Position numbers and translations under genes: made by a program. A stretch of 64,000 nt of DNA from Geodermatophilus sabuli (lineage in GTDB: Bacteria > Actinomycetota > Actinomycetes > Mycobacteriales > Geodermatophilaceae). Below the pieces are notes generated by a model, which saw nothing but the letters and a program-made list of their open reading frames with translations, was not told the origin of the DNA and did not search any database. Where the stretch lies: NCBI RefSeq assembly GCF_010686765.1, contig NZ_JAAGWF010000020.1, positions 62,001 to 126,000 on the forward strand, written 5' to 3'. This document shows, in pieces, positions 37,643 through 47,025 of this stretch (its first letter is position 1; each line of letters begins with the position of its first letter).

Positions 37643-38326
37643 TCAGGAGGCGGCCGGGGCCAGCACCTGGTCGATGATGTAGACCGTCGCGTTCGCCGTC
37701 TGGACGTTCCCGCAGATCACCGACGCCGGGGCAGCGCCGACGACGGTCTGGTCGGCGGCCAGGGTGAAGGCCTCACCCGAGCCCTCGACGGTGACCTCGT
37801 CGTTGTTCAGCGTGGTGTGCGTGCCGGCCAGCTGGTCCGGGGTGAGCCGGCCCGCGATGACGTGGTGGGTGAGCACCGCGGTCAGCTGCGGGGTGTCGGC
37901 CAGCAGGGCGTCGAGCGCGTCGGCGGGTACCGCCTCGAAGGCCGGGTTGGCCGGGGCCAGCACGGTGATGTCCTCGGTCGTGTTGAGGGTGTCGACCAGG
38001 TTGGCCGCCTGCACCGCGGTGACCAGCGTGGACAGCACCGGGTTGTTGCTGGCGGCGGTGGCCACCGGGTCGTCGGTCATGCCGGTGAAGCTGCCCTCGC
38101 CGTCGGCGGGGACGGCGGAGCAGGCAGCGCCGAACGGCTCGTCGGAGGCCGCCGGGGTGGCGCTGCCGTCCATGCTGCTCTCCGGCGCGGACGACGAGCT
38201 GGTCGAACCGCCTTCAGCGGCGGCGACGGTGTCCGAGCCGGTGTCGTCGGATCCACAGGCGCTCAGGCCGAGGGCGAGGGTGGCGGCGGTGGCCAGCAGG
38301 ACGCCGCGGGTCAGGGTGTTCGTCAC
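37643..38326 (-). CDS. Fasciclin-domain lipoprotein
   Basis: 227 residues. A lipoprotein signal ends in GLSAC, followed by a long Ser/Thr/Asp/Gly linker. A single fasciclin domain runs from about residue 95: NPVLSTLVTAVQAANLVDTLN, ITVLAPANPAFEAVP, LTHHVIAGRL and the final ANATVYIIDQVL. It resembles mycobacterial MPT83/MPT70. It is surface-anchored with an adhesive or structural role inferred. AGGAG precedes the GTG. It follows the molybdoenzyme gene on the same strand. Confidence 0.92.
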   Translation of the reverse strand: MTNTLTRGVLLATAATLALGLSACGSDDTGSDTVAAAEGGSTSSSSAPESSMDGSATPAASDEPFGAACSAVPADGEGSFTGMTDDPVATAASNNPVLSTLVTAVQAANLVDTLNTTEDITVLAPANPAFEAVPADALDALLADTPQLTAVLTHHVIAGRLTPDQLAGTHTTLNNDEVTVEGSGEAFTLAADQTVVGAAPASVICGNVQTANATVYIIDQVLAPAAS

Positions 38327-38430
38327 GGTGGGTCTCCTTGATCGACGTGCGTGCGACATCGTCCCCGACCCCTGGCTGAGGGGTCGGCGACCACGCCTGC
38401 GGCCGGCGGCCGAGACGGGGTTGAGGGGGT

Positions 38431-38450
38431 GGCCGGATGCGCGTCCGGCC
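38431..38450 (-). terminator. Hairpin after the molybdoenzyme gene
   Basis: A 7-bp stem (GGCCGGA / TCCGGCC) with a 6-base loop directly beyond the stop. A second hairpin (CCGACCCCT / AGGGGTCGG, 38365-38387) follows. The fasciclin gene may therefore have its own promoter. Confidence 0.55.
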
Positions 38451-38454
38451 GGAT

Positions 38455-40107
38455 TCAGGTGGCGGTCACCAGGATCGAGTGCAGTCCGGTGGCCCCGGAG
38501 GGGAACGGGCTGGCGCGCTCGGCGGTCTGCACCTCGCCGTCGGCCGTGGTGGCCCGGACGGTGAGCTGGTAGGAGCCGGGGGCGAAGTCGTAGGGCAGCA
38601 TCCACTGTCGCCAGAGGTCGGCGTCCACCTCGGGCGACAACTGCGCGGGCAGCCAGTCGCCGTCCTCCACCCGGACCTCCACGGCGGCGATGCCACGGGT
38701 CTGCGCCCAGGCGACCCCCGCGATGGCCCGTCGTCCGGCGGGGAACCGGCGGAGCGGAGCCGGGGTGTCGATGCGTGCGGCCACCCGGATCGGCCCCTCG
38801 GCGGCCCAGTCGCGCTGGACCCAGTAGGCGTCGACGGCGTCGAAGGTGGTGGCCTCGATGCCGACCAGCCACTTGCACGCCGACACGTAGCCGTAGAGGC
38901 CCGGGACGAGCATCCGCAGCGGGAAGCCGTGCTCGACCGGCAGCGGCTCGCCGTTCATGCCGACGGCCAACATGGCGTCCTCGACCTGCAGGGCCGAGCG
39001 GGTCGGCGCGCCGATCGTCATGCCGTCGCTGGACCGGCACAGCAACTGGTCGGACTGCGGCCACACGCCGTGCTCGCGGAGGAACGGGCCGAGCGGGACG
39101 CCCAGCCAGCGCGCGGTGCCGGCCAGTCCGCCCCCGACCTCGTTCGACACGCAGGTCAAGGTGATGTCGCGCTCGATCAGGTCGCCGCGACCGAGCAGGT
39201 CGTCGAGGGTGAGCGTCCGCGGCGCATCGAACATCCCGGTCAGGGTCAGCCGGTGGTCTGCCGGCCGCAGCTGCGGCACGGTGATCGCGGTGTCGACGCG
39301 GTAGAAGTCGCGGTTGGCGGTGAACAGCGGGGTGAGCCCGTCGACGCCGGGGGCGAGGTCCGCGCCGGCCGGCAGCGGCGCGGCGGGCGAGGCGGGGGCC
39401 GGGAGCACGAGGTCCGACCGTGCACCGCCGACGTCGAAGCGGCGCAGCAGCAGCCGGCCTCCCCCGCCGGTGACGACGGCGGCGCCGAGCGCGGCCCCGC
39501 CGGCGAGGAAGAAGCGGCGCCGGTCCAGCCCCGCGCCCTTGCGGTCGCCGGCGCCCAGGGCGTCGCGCAGCCGCACCAGCAGCGGGACGCCGTCGTCGGC
39601 CGGTACGCCACGTCCGGGCGGGAGAGCGGTCAGGGGCTCGAGCAGGAGCAGCAGGGCGACCACCCCGGCGCCCGCCCCGGCCAGCGAGGGCAGCGCGTCC
39701 AGCGGTCCGCCGGCCGGTCCGGTGACGGCGGCGAGTGCGCCCAGAACGCCGAAGAGCGCGATGCCGGCGACGCCCACCCAGCGCCGCCGCAGTGCGACGA
39801 CGCCGAGCACCGCCGCGGCCACCGCGACGAGCACCAGGGTGCCGACGACGAGGGCGACCTTGTCCTTGTCACCGAAGGTGGCGATCGCGAACTGCTTGAC
39901 CGGCTCGGGGGTCAGGGTGATGACGGTGTCGCCCACCGCCACCACCGGCGAGGACTGCGGGCCGATCAGCGCGGCCACCAGCTCGCCGACGCCCAGCGCC
40001 ACCGCCGCGGCGAGCAGCCCGGCCAGCGCCGCCAGCGGCCGGCGGCCACCGTTCGGCGGTGTCCGGGGGCCGACGGCGGGCGCCGGAGCCCGCTCCGTGG
40101 TGGTCAT
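38455..40107 (-). CDS. Membrane/Tat molybdopterin oxidoreductase, sulfite-oxidase family
   Basis: 550 residues. The N-terminal 170 residues hold about four hydrophobic segments, then an internal twin-arginine-like motif (LDRRRFFLAGGAALGAA). The catalytic domain follows outside the membrane: the molybdenum-ligand Cys in LTCVSNEVGGG, LCRSSDGMTIGAPT, GFPLRMLVPGLYGYVSACKW and a C-terminal dimerisation domain (RGIAAVEVRVEDGDWL). The electron acceptor and substrate are unknown. Its neighbour is a fasciclin lipoprotein, a common pairing in Actinobacteria, often with SigK/RskA, which are not next to it here. Confidence 0.9.
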   Translation of the reverse strand: MTTTERAPAPAVGPRTPPNGGRRPLAALAGLLAAAVALGVGELVAALIGPQSSPVVAVGDTVITLTPEPVKQFAIATFGDKDKVALVVGTLVLVAVAAAVLGVVALRRRWVGVAGIALFGVLGALAAVTGPAGGPLDALPSLAGAGAGVVALLLLLEPLTALPPGRGVPADDGVPLLVRLRDALGAGDRKGAGLDRRRFFLAGGAALGAAVVTGGGGRLLLRRFDVGGARSDLVLPAPASPAAPLPAGADLAPGVDGLTPLFTANRDFYRVDTAITVPQLRPADHRLTLTGMFDAPRTLTLDDLLGRGDLIERDITLTCVSNEVGGGLAGTARWLGVPLGPFLREHGVWPQSDQLLCRSSDGMTIGAPTRSALQVEDAMLAVGMNGEPLPVEHGFPLRMLVPGLYGYVSACKWLVGIEATTFDAVDAYWVQRDWAAEGPIRVAARIDTPAPLRRFPAGRRAIAGVAWAQTRGIAAVEVRVEDGDWLPAQLSPEVDADLWRQWMLPYDFAPGSYQLTVRATTADGEVQTAERASPFPSGATGLHSILVTAT

Positions 40108-40169
40108 GACAGGTCTTCGTGCTCAGCGGCCGTTCGGGTTCAGCCGCCGGGTGACGATTCGATGACGGC

Positions 40170-40805
40170 TCAGCGCACCCCGGCTGCCCGGCGCCACCCC
40201 ATGGCCTTGTACCACTCGGTGGACGGCCGCCGGGCCAGCAGCACGACACCCGCGATCGCCAGGACCATCTGGAACAGCGAGAGGCCGGTGAGGAAGCCGG
40301 TGCTCGGCTGCGCCAGTGCGGACAGACCGCCGACGACGCTCAGGCCGCCCAGCACGAACAGCACGATCCGGGCCCAGTTGCGGCCGTTCCAGGCGAACCA
40401 GATGAACAGGGCCTCGAGCGCCACGAAGAGCAGCCCGATCACGGCGCTGGCGACCAGCACGGCCTGGACGGCGTCCTCCGACACCGACACCCCGGACCGC
40501 GCGAGCTCGGCGTCGATGATCGCGTCGAAGCTGGCGAAGGTCACCACCGCCCCGATCAGCCCGAGGACCAGGTTGGCGATGAAGGCGCCGACGCCGAAGC
40601 GCACGGTGTCCGGCCGCGGCGGGGCCTCCTGGGGAGCGTGTCCCGGAGCCGAGGGGGCGGGACCGTAGCCGTACTGCCCGGGTGGCGGCGGGGCCTGCCA
40701 GTTCTGCTGCGGCGGCTGCCAGCCCTGCGGCGGAGGCGGTTGCCACCCCGGCGGCGGGGCCTGCCAGCCCTGCTGTGGGTCGTGCCCGCCCTGCCCTGAC
40801 GTCAT
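40170..40805 (-). CDS. Pro/Gln-rich tailed four-helix membrane protein, unknown function
   Basis: 211 residues. The first 65 are a Pro/Gln/Trp-rich low-complexity tail (repeated GWQPPP/QNWQAPPPP units). Four hydrophobic segments follow (FIANLVLGLIGAVVTFA, VLVASAVIGLLFVALEALFIWFAW, IVLFVLGGLSVVGGLSALA, LFQMVLAIAGVVLLA). No enzyme motif is visible. Such tails occur in actinobacterial membrane proteins of unknown role. GGGAGCGG before the ATG supports the start. Confidence 0.8.
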   Translation of the reverse strand: MTSGQGGHDPQQGWQAPPPGWQPPPPQGWQPPQQNWQAPPPPGQYGYGPAPSAPGHAPQEAPPRPDTVRFGVGAFIANLVLGLIGAVVTFASFDAIIDAELARSGVSVSEDAVQAVLVASAVIGLLFVALEALFIWFAWNGRNWARIVLFVLGGLSVVGGLSALAQPSTGFLTGLSLFQMVLAIAGVVLLARRPSTEWYKAMGWRRAAGVR

Positions 40806-41033
40806 GTCCGCTCCCTGTCCAGCCCGTTCCGTGTCGGCGCGATGGTCACCCAGCACGCGACCCCGGGCCAGCACCTCACCCGGATCGAAACCGGATCGTG
40901 CCGTGGGGCCGGCGGCCACCGGCCGGCCCCCGCAGCCCTGCCGGGAGCCTGGCGGCCCCCTGCAGGGCCCCACCGCGAGCGTGCGAGCGGTAGGAGCAGG
41001 GAGGCCCCGTCCCGGGTCCCGCCCTGAGCCTGC

Positions 41034-41058
41034 GAAGGGTGGGGAGGACGGGGTCCTC
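41034..41058 (+). repeat. G-rich dispersed repeat, copy 3 (after clpB)
   Basis: GAAGGGTGGGGAGGACGGGG then TCCTC directly beyond the clpB stop; a 7-bp hairpin (GGAGGAC / GTCCTCC, 3-base loop) could terminate transcription. The rest of the 255-base gap to the next gene is GC-rich without a visible gene. Confidence 0.7.
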
Positions 41059-41060
41059 CG

Positions 41061-43646
41061 TCAGCCGCGGGAGACGGTCAGCCCCTCCTCGGCCAGGTCG
41101 TCGGGGGCGTCCACCAGGACCGGGTCGCCGTCCCGGATGTCCCCGCTCAGCAGCCCCTTGGCCAGCTGGTCACCGATCGCGGACTGCACGAGCCGGCGCA
41201 GCGGCCGGGCCCCGTAGACCGGGTCGAACCCGTTGAGCGCCAGCCACTCCCGCGCCGCGTCGGTCACCTGCAGGGTCAGCCGGCGGGCGGCCAGGCGGCG
41301 GGCCAGCACGCCGACCTGGATGTCGACGATGCCGGCCAGCTCCTCGCTGCCCAGGGCGCGGAAGACGACGACGTCGTCGAGCCGGTTGAGGAACTCCGGC
41401 TTGAAGTGCGTCCGGACGACGTCCATCACCGCCTGCCGGCGGCGCTCCTCGGGCACCGACTGGTCGGCGATGATCTGCGAGCCGAGGTTGGAGGTCAGGA
41501 TCAGGATGGTGTTCCGGAAGTCGACCGTCCGCCCCTGCCCGTCGGTGAGCCGGCCGTCGTCGAGCACCTGCAGGAGGACGTCGAAGACGTCCGGGTGCGC
41601 CTTCTCCACCTCGTCGAGCAGCACGACGGTGTACGGGCGCCGCCGTACCGCCTCGGTGAGCTGGCCGCCGGCCTCGTAGCCGACGTAACCGGGCGGGGCG
41701 CCGACCAGGCGGGCCACCGAGTGCTTCTCCGAGTACTCGCTCATGTCGACGCGGACCATCGCCCGCTCGTCGTCGAAGAGGAACTCCGCCAGCGCCTTGG
41801 CCAGCTCGGTCTTGCCGACGCCTGTCGGGCCGAGGAACAGGAACGACCCGGTCGGCCGGTCGGGGTCGGCCACCCCCGACCGGGCCCGCCGGACGGCGTC
41901 GGCCACCGCCCGGACGGCGTCGGGCTGCCCGACGACCCGGTTGGCGAGCTCCTCCTCCATCCGCAGCAGCTTCTGGGTCTCGCCCTCGAGCAGCCGGCCG
42001 GCGGGGATGCCGGTCCAGGCCTGGACGACCTCGGCGATGTCGTCGGGGCCGACCTCCTCCTTGAGCATGGAGTCCCCACCGGCGACCGACGCCTCGGCCT
42101 CGGCCAGCGCCTTCTCCAGCTGGGGGAGCCGGCCGTATCGGAGTTCGGCCACCGTGGCGAGCTCGCCGTCCCGCTCGGCCCGCTCGGCGTCGCTCCGCGC
42201 CCGCTCCAGTTCCTCCTTGATCTGCTGGATGCGGACGATCGCGCCCTTGTCCTGCTGCCAGCGGGCGGTCAGCTCGTCGAGCTGCTGCCGCTTGTCGGCC
42301 AGGTCCGCGCGCAGGGCGTCGAGCCGCTGCGCGGAGGCGGGGTCGCCCTCCTTAGCCAGCGCCATCTCCTCGATCTCCAGCCGGCGGACGGCCCGCTCCA
42401 CCTCGTCGACCTCGACCGGCCGGCTGTCGATCTCCATCCGCAGCCGGCTGGCCGCCTCGTCGACGAGGTCGATGGCCTTGTCCGGCAGGAAGCGGGCGGT
42501 GACGTACCGGTCGGACAGGGTGGCCGCGGCGACGATCGCCGCGTCGGTGATGCGGACGCCGTGGTGCACCTCGTAGCGCTCCTTGAGCCCGCGCAGGATG
42601 CCGATCGTGTCCTCGACCGAGGGCTCGCCGACGTAGACCTGCTGGAATCGGCGCTCCAGGGCCGGGTCCTTCTCGATGTGCTCGCGGTACTCGTCGAGGG
42701 TGGTCGCGCCGACCATCCGCAGCTCGCCGCGGGCCAGCATGGGCTTGATCATGTTGCCGGCGTCCATCGCCGAGTCCCCGGAGGCCCCGGCGCCGACGAT
42801 GGTGTGCAGCTCGTCGATGAAGGTGATGACCTCACCCTCGGCCTCGGTGATCTCCTGCAGGACGGCCTTGAGCCGCTCCTCGAACTCGCCGCGGTACTTG
42901 GCGCCGGCGACCATCGAGGCGAGGTCGAGCGCCATCAGCCGCTTGCCCTTGAGGCTCTCGGGGACGTCACCGGCGATGATCCGCTGGGCCAGTCCCTCGA
43001 CGATCGCGGTCTTGCCGACGCCGGGCTCGCCGATCAGCACCGGGTTGTTCTTGGTGCGCCGGGAGAGCACCTGGACGACGCGACGGATCTCGGTGTCCCG
43101 CCCGACGACCGGGTCGATCTTGCCCTCGCGGGCCCGCTCGGTGAGGTCGACGGCGTACTTCTGCAGCGCCTGGAAGGTGCTCTCCGGGTCGGCGTTGGTG
43201 ACCTTGCGGTTGCCGCGCACGGTGCGGAAGGCGGCCAGCAGGGCGTCGCGGGTGGCGCCGGAGCTGGTGAGCACCGCGCCGGCCTCGCCGTCGGCGCCGG
43301 CGAGACCCACGAGCAGGTGCTCGGTGGAGATGAACTCGTCGCCCAGCGCGCTGGCCTGCTCGCCCGCCGCGTTGAGCACCCGCAGCAGCTCGCGCGAGGG
43401 CGCGGGTGCCGGGACGGTGGCTCCGCTGACGCTGGGCAGCCGCCGCAACGCCGCCTCGGTCTTGGCGCGGATGTCGGCGGTGTCGGCCCCCACGGCCTTG
43501 AGCAGGGGACCGGCGATGCCGTCGGTCTGCTCGAGCAGGGCGGCGAGCAGGTGCAGGGGCTCCAGGGACGCCTGGCCCCGGTCGACCGCGAGCCGCTGGC
43601 CCGCGGCGATCGCTTCCTGCGAACGGGTGGTGAGCTTGCTCTGCAT
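41061..43646 (-). CDS. clpB: ATP-dependent chaperone ClpB
   Basis: 861 residues, the disaggregase that works with DnaK. An N-terminal Clp repeat domain ([16 protein letters not shown]) is followed by NBD1 with Walker A GEPGVGKT, a long coiled-coil M domain (about 400-520, Glu/Arg/Leu-rich) and NBD2 with Walker A GPTGVGKT and the [14 protein letters not shown] stretch. The ATG is set by the family N-terminus MQSKLTTRS. An HspR-type inverted repeat lies about 70 bases upstream. Confidence 0.97.
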   Translation of the reverse strand: MQSKLTTRSQEAIAAGQRLAVDRGQASLEPLHLLAALLEQTDGIAGPLLKAVGADTADIRAKTEAALRRLPSVSGATVPAPAPSRELLRVLNAAGEQASALGDEFISTEHLLVGLAGADGEAGAVLTSSGATRDALLAAFRTVRGNRKVTNADPESTFQALQKYAVDLTERAREGKIDPVVGRDTEIRRVVQVLSRRTKNNPVLIGEPGVGKTAIVEGLAQRIIAGDVPESLKGKRLMALDLASMVAGAKYRGEFEERLKAVLQEITEAEGEVITFIDELHTIVGAGASGDSAMDAGNMIKPMLARGELRMVGATTLDEYREHIEKDPALERRFQQVYVGEPSVEDTIGILRGLKERYEVHHGVRITDAAIVAAATLSDRYVTARFLPDKAIDLVDEAASRLRMEIDSRPVEVDEVERAVRRLEIEEMALAKEGDPASAQRLDALRADLADKRQQLDELTARWQQDKGAIVRIQQIKEELERARSDAERAERDGELATVAELRYGRLPQLEKALAEAEASVAGGDSMLKEEVGPDDIAEVVQAWTGIPAGRLLEGETQKLLRMEEELANRVVGQPDAVRAVADAVRRARSGVADPDRPTGSFLFLGPTGVGKTELAKALAEFLFDDERAMVRVDMSEYSEKHSVARLVGAPPGYVGYEAGGQLTEAVRRRPYTVVLLDEVEKAHPDVFDVLLQVLDDGRLTDGQGRTVDFRNTILILTSNLGSQIIADQSVPEERRRQAVMDVVRTHFKPEFLNRLDDVVVFRALGSEELAGIVDIQVGVLARRLAARRLTLQVTDAAREWLALNGFDPVYGARPLRRLVQSAIGDQLAKGLLSGDIRDGDPVLVDAPDDLAEEGLTVSRG

Positions 43647-43716
43647 GGTCGGTCGTGACGCCTCTCCGGGAAGTGGGCCGGGGACCCGGCCGGGGTTGTC
43701 GCCAGATCCAACGGGT

Positions 43717-43747
43717 CCGAGGTTGAGTCTGTTCCACTCAACCTCGG
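43717..43747. promoter_or_regulatory. HAIR operator (HspR box) upstream of clpB
   Basis: Perfect 12-base arms CCGAGGTTGAGT and ACTCAACCTCGG with a 7-base spacer. The core TTGAGT-N7-ACTCAA matches the HspR-associated inverted repeat. HspR is encoded in this window, so clpB should be part of its regulon. Confidence 0.85.
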
Positions 43748-43833
43748 GCGGCACGCTGTGTTCGTGACGCCCGGCGCGTCCCCCGTCCGTGTCACCGGCG
43801 CACCACCGGGGCTCTCGGGGTGGCCCGCCGTCC

Positions 43834-43839
43834 TAGACT
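43834..43839 (+). promoter_or_regulatory. -10 box TAGACT, leaderless OhrR-like gene
   Basis: TAGACT six bases before the ATG of the MarR/OhrR-type gene; CCGAGG lies between and could also act as a weak ribosome site. Confidence 0.5.
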
Positions 43840-43845
43840 CCGAGG

Positions 43846-44289
43846 ATGACCCGACTGCCGGCTCCGAGTGCAGTCCTCGAGGACCAGCTGTGCTTCGCGC
43901 TCTACGCCGCCTCGCGGGCGATGACGGCGCGCTACCGGCCCATGCTCGACGCCATCGGGCTCACGTACCCGCAGTACCTCGTGATGATGCTGCTGTGGGA
44001 GAAGGACGACCAGACCGTCGGACAGCTCGGCGCGCGGCTCTCGCTCGACAGCGGCACGCTCTCCCCTCTCCTCAAGCGGCTCACCGCCGCGGGCCTGGTG
44101 ACCCGCCAGCGCCGGCTCGAGGACGAACGCTCCGTGGCCATCTCGCTCACCGACGCCGGCCGGGCCCTGCGCGACCACGCGGAGGCGATCTCCGGCGAGA
44201 TGATCTGCGCGATCGACCTCGATCGCGAGGAGTTCGCCGACCTCCGGTCCAAGCTGAACCTGGTCACCGATCGGATCAGCCAGGCCTGA
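43846..44289 (+). CDS. MarR-family regulator, OhrR type
   Basis: 147 residues, winged helix. LEDQLCFALYAASRAM near the N-terminus has the Cys (residue 16) that senses organic hydroperoxides in OhrR proteins, with the conserved LTYPQYLVMMLLWE helix next. The recognition region DSGTLSPLLKRL and wing RLEDERSV follow. It lies 76 bases upstream of an OsmC-family peroxidase gene, the typical target. Confidence 0.9.
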   Translation: MTRLPAPSAVLEDQLCFALYAASRAMTARYRPMLDAIGLTYPQYLVMMLLWEKDDQTVGQLGARLSLDSGTLSPLLKRLTAAGLVTRQRRLEDERSVAISLTDAGRALRDHAEAISGEMICAIDLDREEFADLRSKLNLVTDRISQA

Positions 44290-44365
44290 CCTCCGCCCCG
44301 AGAGGTTGCGGACGACCGACCGGGGTAGCCGGACGGGGACCAACCCATCGCCGGAAGGAGCTCGC

Positions 44366-44800
44366 ATGCCCACCCGCACCGCCCGCACCGCCTGGAACGG
44401 CACCCTGCAGGAGGGGTCCGGCCAGGTCGAACTCAGCAGCTCCAAGGTCGGCACCTACGAGGTCTCGTTCCCCAAGCGCGCGGCCGACGAGGCCGACGGG
44501 ACGACCAGCCCCGAGGAGCTGATCGCCGCTGCGCACTCCGCCTGCTACGCGATGGCCCTGTCCGCCGAGATCGGCAAGGCCGGGGGCACCCCTCAGGCGC
44601 TCGAGGTGTCCGCCGACGTGACCCTGGGCCAGAAGGACGGCGCCCCGACGATCACCGGGATCACCCTCACCGTCCGCGGTGAGGTCGAGGGCCTCGACGC
44701 CGCCGGCTTCGACGAGGCCGCGCAGGCAGCCAAGGTCGGCTGCCCGGTCAGCAAGGCCCTCGCCGGCGTGGACATCACCCTGGACGCCTCGCTCGACTGA
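44366..44800 (+). CDS. OsmC-family peroxiredoxin
   Basis: 144 residues. It reduces organic hydroperoxides with thiols. The first redox Cys lies in AHSACYAMALSAE (near residue 60) and the second in AKVGCPVSKAL (near 125). The sequence around the first Cys looks more like OsmC than Ohr. GGAAGGAG precedes the ATG. Control by the adjacent OhrR-type protein is likely. Confidence 0.92.
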   Translation: MPTRTARTAWNGTLQEGSGQVELSSSKVGTYEVSFPKRAADEADGTTSPEELIAAAHSACYAMALSAEIGKAGGTPQALEVSADVTLGQKDGAPTITGITLTVRGEVEGLDAAGFDEAAQAAKVGCPVSKALAGVDITLDASLD

Positions 44801-44828
44801 GAGAGGACCACCCCCTGCCGCAGGGGGC

Positions 44829-44863
44829 CGACGGCCCGCCCCTGGGTCAGGGGCGGGCCGTCG
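44829..44863. terminator. Strong bidirectional terminator after osmC
   Basis: A perfect 16-bp stem (CGACGGCCCGCCCCTG / CAGGGGCGGGCCGTCG) with a 3-base loop, serving the OsmC gene and the convergent DHA2 exporter gene. Confidence 0.85.
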
Positions 44864-44875
44864 TCGTCGGTGGGG

Positions 44876-46477
44876 TCAGCGGCTGCGGGCCATCCGCTCG
44901 TCACCGCTCTCGGTGCGCAGGGCGATCTCCCGGATGAACACGATTGCAGCCACCGCGACCACGCCGAGGACGGCGGAGATCAGGAAGATCCGCCCGGTCG
45001 CGTCGCCGTAGGAGACCTGGATCAGGTTGCGGATCGGCGCCGGCGCGTCGGCGAGGTCGGCCAGCCCCAGGTCCCCGGACCCGGCCGCCTGAGCCGCACC
45101 CGGCGTCCCGGCCAGGCCCTGGGCGATGAGGTCACCCACCCGGCTGCTGAGCACCGCGCCGAGCACCGAGACGCCGATCGTGCCACCCAGCGAGCGGAAG
45201 AACGCGACGGCGGAGCTCGCGGCCCCGAGGTCGCGGGCCGCCACGGTGTTCTGCACCGCCAGGACCAGGTTCTGCATGGTCATGCCGATGCCGACGCCGA
45301 GCACGAAGAGGAAGACGCCGAGCAGCACGAGGTTCGTCTCGTGGTCGATCGTGGACAGCAGCCCGAAACCGGCGACGACCAGCAGCGAGCCCGCGACCAG
45401 GAACCGCTTCCACCGTCCGGACCGGGTGATCAGGATGCCCGAGACGGTCGAGGAGAGCAGCAGGCCGGCCACCATCGGGATGGTCAGCAGCCCCGCCGCC
45501 GTCGGCGAGTAGCCGCGCGAGATCTGCAGGTACTGGCCGAGGAAGACCGACGAGCCGAACATCGCCACGCCGATCGCCATGCTGGCGAGGATGGCCAGCG
45601 TCGTCGTCCGGTCGCGGAACAGCCGCAGCGGGACGATCGGCTCGGAAGCCCGCGTCTCGGTGACGAGGAAGGCCACGACGGCCAGCAGGCCGCCACCGAC
45701 CATCAGGGCCGTCTCCAGCGACCACCAGGGGAAGGTGCCGCCGGCGAGGGTGACCCAGATGAGCAGCGCCGAGACGCCGGCGGTGAGGAACGTGGCGCCG
45801 AGGTAGTCGATGTGCACCTCGCGCTTGGTCACCGGCAGGTGCAGCGTGCGCTGCAGCAGGACCAGCGCGACGACGGCGAAGGGCACGCCCACGTAGAACA
45901 CCGACCGCCAGCCCAGCCAGCTGGTGTCGACCAGGACGCCGCCGATGAGCGGGCCACCGACCGTGGCCACGGCCATGACCGCGCCGATCAGGCCGGAGTA
46001 CCGGCCGCGCTCGCGGGGGCTGATCATCGCGGCCATCGCGATCTGCACGAGCGCCTGGATGCCGCCCAGTCCCAGGCCCTGGAGCACCCGCCAGGCGATC
46101 AGCGTCTCCACCGACTGCGCCAGGCCGGCCAACATCGATCCGACGATGAAGACGACGATCGAGATCTGGATCAGCAGCTTCTTGCTGAACAGGTCGGCGA
46201 GCTTGCCCCAGATCGGCGTCGAGGCGGTCGAGGCCAGCAGCGTCGCCGTGACGACCCAGGTGTACTGGCTCTGGCTGCCGCGCAGCTCGGTGATGATCGT
46301 CGGCAGCGCGTTCGAGACGACGGTCGAGGACAGGAACGCCACGAACATCGCCAGCAACATCCCGGACAGCGCCGAGAGGATCTGCCGGTGGGTCATCCGG
46401 CCCTGCTGCTCGGCGGGCGCGACGTCCGGCGCGGGAGCCGGTGCGGCCGCGGCGCGGGCGTCGATGGTGCTGGTCAT
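44876..46477 (-). CDS. MFS transporter, DHA2 (EmrB/QacA) family
   Basis: 533 residues with fourteen hydrophobic segments in the DHA2 pattern. FLSSTVVSNALPTI in helix 1, the WGKLADLFSKK loop and RVLQGLGLGGIQALVQ in helix 4 are characteristic. It is a proton-driven exporter, probably of drugs or other amphiphiles. AGGAG precedes the ATG. The gene lies 47 bases after a MarR-type gene on the same strand, which carries its own operator. Confidence 0.93.
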   Translation of the reverse strand: MTSTIDARAAAAPAPAPDVAPAEQQGRMTHRQILSALSGMLLAMFVAFLSSTVVSNALPTIITELRGSQSQYTWVVTATLLASTASTPIWGKLADLFSKKLLIQISIVVFIVGSMLAGLAQSVETLIAWRVLQGLGLGGIQALVQIAMAAMISPRERGRYSGLIGAVMAVATVGGPLIGGVLVDTSWLGWRSVFYVGVPFAVVALVLLQRTLHLPVTKREVHIDYLGATFLTAGVSALLIWVTLAGGTFPWWSLETALMVGGGLLAVVAFLVTETRASEPIVPLRLFRDRTTTLAILASMAIGVAMFGSSVFLGQYLQISRGYSPTAAGLLTIPMVAGLLLSSTVSGILITRSGRWKRFLVAGSLLVVAGFGLLSTIDHETNLVLLGVFLFVLGVGIGMTMQNLVLAVQNTVAARDLGAASSAVAFFRSLGGTIGVSVLGAVLSSRVGDLIAQGLAGTPGAAQAAGSGDLGLADLADAPAPIRNLIQVSYGDATGRIFLISAVLGVVAVAAIVFIREIALRTESGDERMARSR

Positions 46478-46524
46478 GGTGCTCCTGAGCGGTTGAGAGG
46501 GTTCAGCGGTGCGCGGACGCGCGG

Positions 46525-47001
46525 TCACGACGCGACGCGGGAGAGGGCGGGGGCGGGCGCGGCGCGGTCCAGGTCCCCGGCGAGCCGGTCGAGCAGCTCA
46601 CCGAGCAGCCGGGCGTCGTCCTCGCTCCAGTCGGCCAGGGCCGCGGTGGCCCAGTCCGAGCGGAGCGCCCGGGCGTCGGCGAGGGCGGCGGCGCCCGCGC
46701 CGGTGAGGTGCAGCAGGCTGGCCCGCCCGTCGCGGGGGTCGGGACGGCGCTCGATGTGGCCGGAGCGCTCGAGGACGGCCAGCTGACGGCTGGCCACCGA
46801 CACGTCCACGCCGGCGCGGGCAGCCAGCGCGCTGCACCGCTGCTCGCCGTCCGTCTCGAGGGGGACCAGCAGCGACCAGCCGTACGAGGGCAGGTCGCCG
46901 TTGACGGCGTCGGCAGCCCGGACGCTCAGGAGCCGGCCGGTGCGCAGGATGCGCGCCACGCCGGCGGTGAGCCGTTCGCAGGTCTCGCGGGTGATCGGCA
47001 C
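46525..47001 (-). CDS. MarR-family regulator of the DHA2 exporter
   Basis: 158 residues. Winged helix with the recognition helix in RAGVDVSVASRQLAVLERSGHIERRPDPRDGRASLL. It is first in a two-gene unit with the exporter, so it is probably its ligand-responsive repressor. The GTG with GAGGAAG five bases upstream was preferred. A further upstream ATG would place the operator inside the coding sequence. The promoter lies inside two inverted-repeat arms. Confidence 0.9.
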   Translation of the reverse strand: MPITRETCERLTAGVARILRTGRLLSVRAADAVNGDLPSYGWSLLVPLETDGEQRCSALAARAGVDVSVASRQLAVLERSGHIERRPDPRDGRASLLHLTGAGAAALADARALRSDWATAALADWSEDDARLLGELLDRLAGDLDRAAPAPALSRVAS

Positions 47002-47025
47002 GGGTCTTCCTCGCCACAGGGGTAC

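Noticed and set aside
43846-44800. Ohr instead of OsmC for the peroxidase
   Set aside because: The sequence around the first Cys (AHSACYAMALS) fits OsmC better, so the gene was called only OsmC-family despite the OhrR-like neighbour.
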